Assembly: GCF_027912675.1 (NCBI RefSeq)
Contig: NZ_CP115757.1
Location: 2,791,501 to 2,855,500, forward strand
From: Paracoccus sp. SCSIO 75233
Lineage (GTDB): Bacteria; Pseudomonadota; Alphaproteobacteria; Rhodobacterales; Rhodobacteraceae
Length of the DNA stretch: 64,000 nucleotides
Direction: 5' to 3'
Part shown: positions 62,976 through 64,000 of the stretch, one piece after another
Layout: every line of letters starts with the position of its first letter
Numbering within the stretch: position 1 is the first letter of the stretch
The notes under the pieces: model-generated
Told to the model about the DNA's origin: nothing
The model's input: the letters and a program-made list of their open reading frames with translations, nothing else
The model's database searches: none
Position numbers and translations under genes: made by a program

Positions 62976-64000
62976 ATGTCGCATTCCGAAGAATTTACCT
63001 TGGCATTCAATACCAATCAGGGAAGACCGGCCGAACCCATCCGCCGGAGAACCCTGATATTGCTACGCTGGGTGGCGCTTGGCGGACAGCTTGCCGCGAT
63101 CATCGTCGCCTCTCTGGCGGGGATAGAGTTCGCCCGGGGGCCTGCCCTTCTGGTTGTCGGCATGGGCGCGGCAGTCAATTTATGGATGATCATGTCGCCC
63201 TTGCGCGTGACCCAAAGCGGCGCGACATGGCAGCTTGTCTTCGATCTCGCCCAGATCTCGCTGCTGATCGGCCTCACCGGCGGGCTGTCCAATCCGTTCG
63301 CCCTGCTGGTGCTTGCGCCTGTCACCATCGCGGCCACGGCATTGCGCCGCCGGCAAACCATCCTGGTCGGTATTGCCACCGTCGTGATGATCTCCATCGC
63401 TGCGTGGCTGGCGCTGCCGCTGAAGCATGAGACGCTGGATCTGTCGATGCCGCCCATTCTGCAATTCGGCCATTTTATCGCCATTCTGATCGGCGTGGTG
63501 TTTTTCGCGTTCTATGCCCGGCGTGTTTCCGAAGAATTCGCGATGACCGCAAATGCGCTGTTCGCCACCCGAACGGCGCTGGCGCGTGAGCAGAAGCTTC
63601 AGCATCTCGGCGGCATCGTCGCTGCAACCGCGCATGAGATGGGCACGCCGCTGGCAACGATCAAGCTGATCGCATCCGAGCTCAAGGACGAGCTGGAGGA
63701 GGCCCTGCCCGATCGCATCGACCTGACCGAAGACGCGGCAACGCTGGCCCTTTCCGTCGACCGCTGTCGCGAGATCATGCGCTCGATGGGTCAGGCCGGA
63801 AAGGATGATCTGACGCTACACGCAGCGCCATTGCGTACGGTGCTAGAGGAGGCTGCTGCACCGCATGCCGAACGCGGCACCAGGATCACCATCACGCTGT
63901 CAGATGAAAGCGGTGCACCGACGATCCATCGCGATCCGGGGGTGGTTCACGGCTTGCGCAACATAATCCAGAATGCCGTGGATTTTGCCGAGTCAAAGGT
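62976..64000 (+). CDS. regB: RegB/PrrB/ActS redox sensor histidine kinase (3' end off window)
   Basis: Membrane sensor kinase that phosphorylates RegA under low oxygen. The 341 visible residues include six membrane helices (about 27-180), the quinone-related loop GGLSNPF (102-108), the H-box with H220 in AHEMGTPLATIK, the redox-active cysteine C264 in SVDRCREIMRSMGQ, and the N-box NIIQNAVDFA just before the edge. All three RegB hallmarks are intact. The ATP-binding G-boxes lie beyond the window. The ATG follows AGATTTAAA with no strong ribosome-binding site. Confidence 0.95.
   Translation, partial: MSHSEEFTLAFNTNQGRPAEPIRRRTLILLRWVALGGQLAAIIVASLAGIEFARGPALLVVGMGAAVNLWMIMSPLRVTQSGATWQLVFDLAQISLLIGLTGGLSNPFALLVLAPVTIAATALRRRQTILVGIATVVMISIAAWLALPLKHETLDLSMPPILQFGHFIAILIGVVFFAFYARRVSEEFAMTANALFATRTALAREQKLQHLGGIVAATAHEMGTPLATIKLIASELKDELEEALPDRIDLTEDAATLALSVDRCREIMRSMGQAGKDDLTLHAAPLRTVLEEAAAPHAERGTRITITLSDESGAPTIHRDPGVVHGLRNIIQNAVDFAESK

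Overview
The window is high-GC and densely coded. It looks like chromosome of a denitrifying alphaproteobacterium of the Rhodobacterales, most like Paracoccus. The main reasons are a nirSECF-DL-GHJN operon divergent from norCBQD, a RegB / SenC-RegA-HvrA redox-control locus in the order known from Rhodobacter, and many TRAP and ABC uptake operons with divergent regulators. The species call is inference. No tRNA, rRNA or CRISPR array was recognised.

Layout. 1-2802: a dctPQM-type TRAP transporter (cut by the left edge) with a divergent LysR gene. 3750-5964: purU and glyA (one-carbon metabolism). 6787-13925: an exported redox locus with a mono-haem protein, a Tat-exported multicopper oxidase, an IS1380-family insertion sequence, then the Tat-exported small subunit and the FAD/[3Fe-4S]-type GMC large subunit of a sugar/alcohol dehydrogenase. 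14045-22097: a class III aminotransferase, an alpha-ketoglutarate-semialdehyde-type aldehyde dehydrogenase, a polar amino-acid ABC transporter, a 44-codon flavoprotein remnant and aconitase X (cis-3-hydroxyproline dehydratase type). 22111-32441: a polyamine-type ABC transporter in one operon with a NodB-fold deacetylase/hydrolase, two SDRs and an amidase, divergent from MarR, an FMN 2-hydroxyacid dehydrogenase and an aldo/keto reductase.

32487-40707: a second polar amino-acid ABC transporter with a class IV aminotransferase-like protein and a cobalamin-binding enzyme, divergent from a GntR regulator and a cytoplasmic sulfatase. 40979-43096: a lone ParB-like gene convergent with a tyrosine recombinase. 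43309-57274: the denitrification island, with haem d1 synthesis and cytochrome cd1 on the minus strand and NO reductase on the plus strand. Two identical 25-bp copies of an NNR/FNR-type box lie between nirS and norC. 57670-61168: housekeeping genes (TfoX-N, Smr, Tim44/TimA, FxsA, SecB, HD hydrolase). 61247-64000: hvrA, regA, senC and divergent regB (cut by the right edge).

How it works together: nir and nor make the machinery for nitrite to NO to N2O. The nearby RegB/RegA system is a known type of redox regulator of such genes. The rest is mostly nutrient scavenging. All four solute-binding-protein transporters, and nirS, are followed by a perfect 10-11 bp hairpin before the next gene, which suggests a common way to make more of the first product. 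The most unusual locus is the dehydrogenase / cytochrome / multicopper oxidase set. It looks like a self-contained periplasmic electron path from an organic substrate to copper or oxygen, now split by an IS element.
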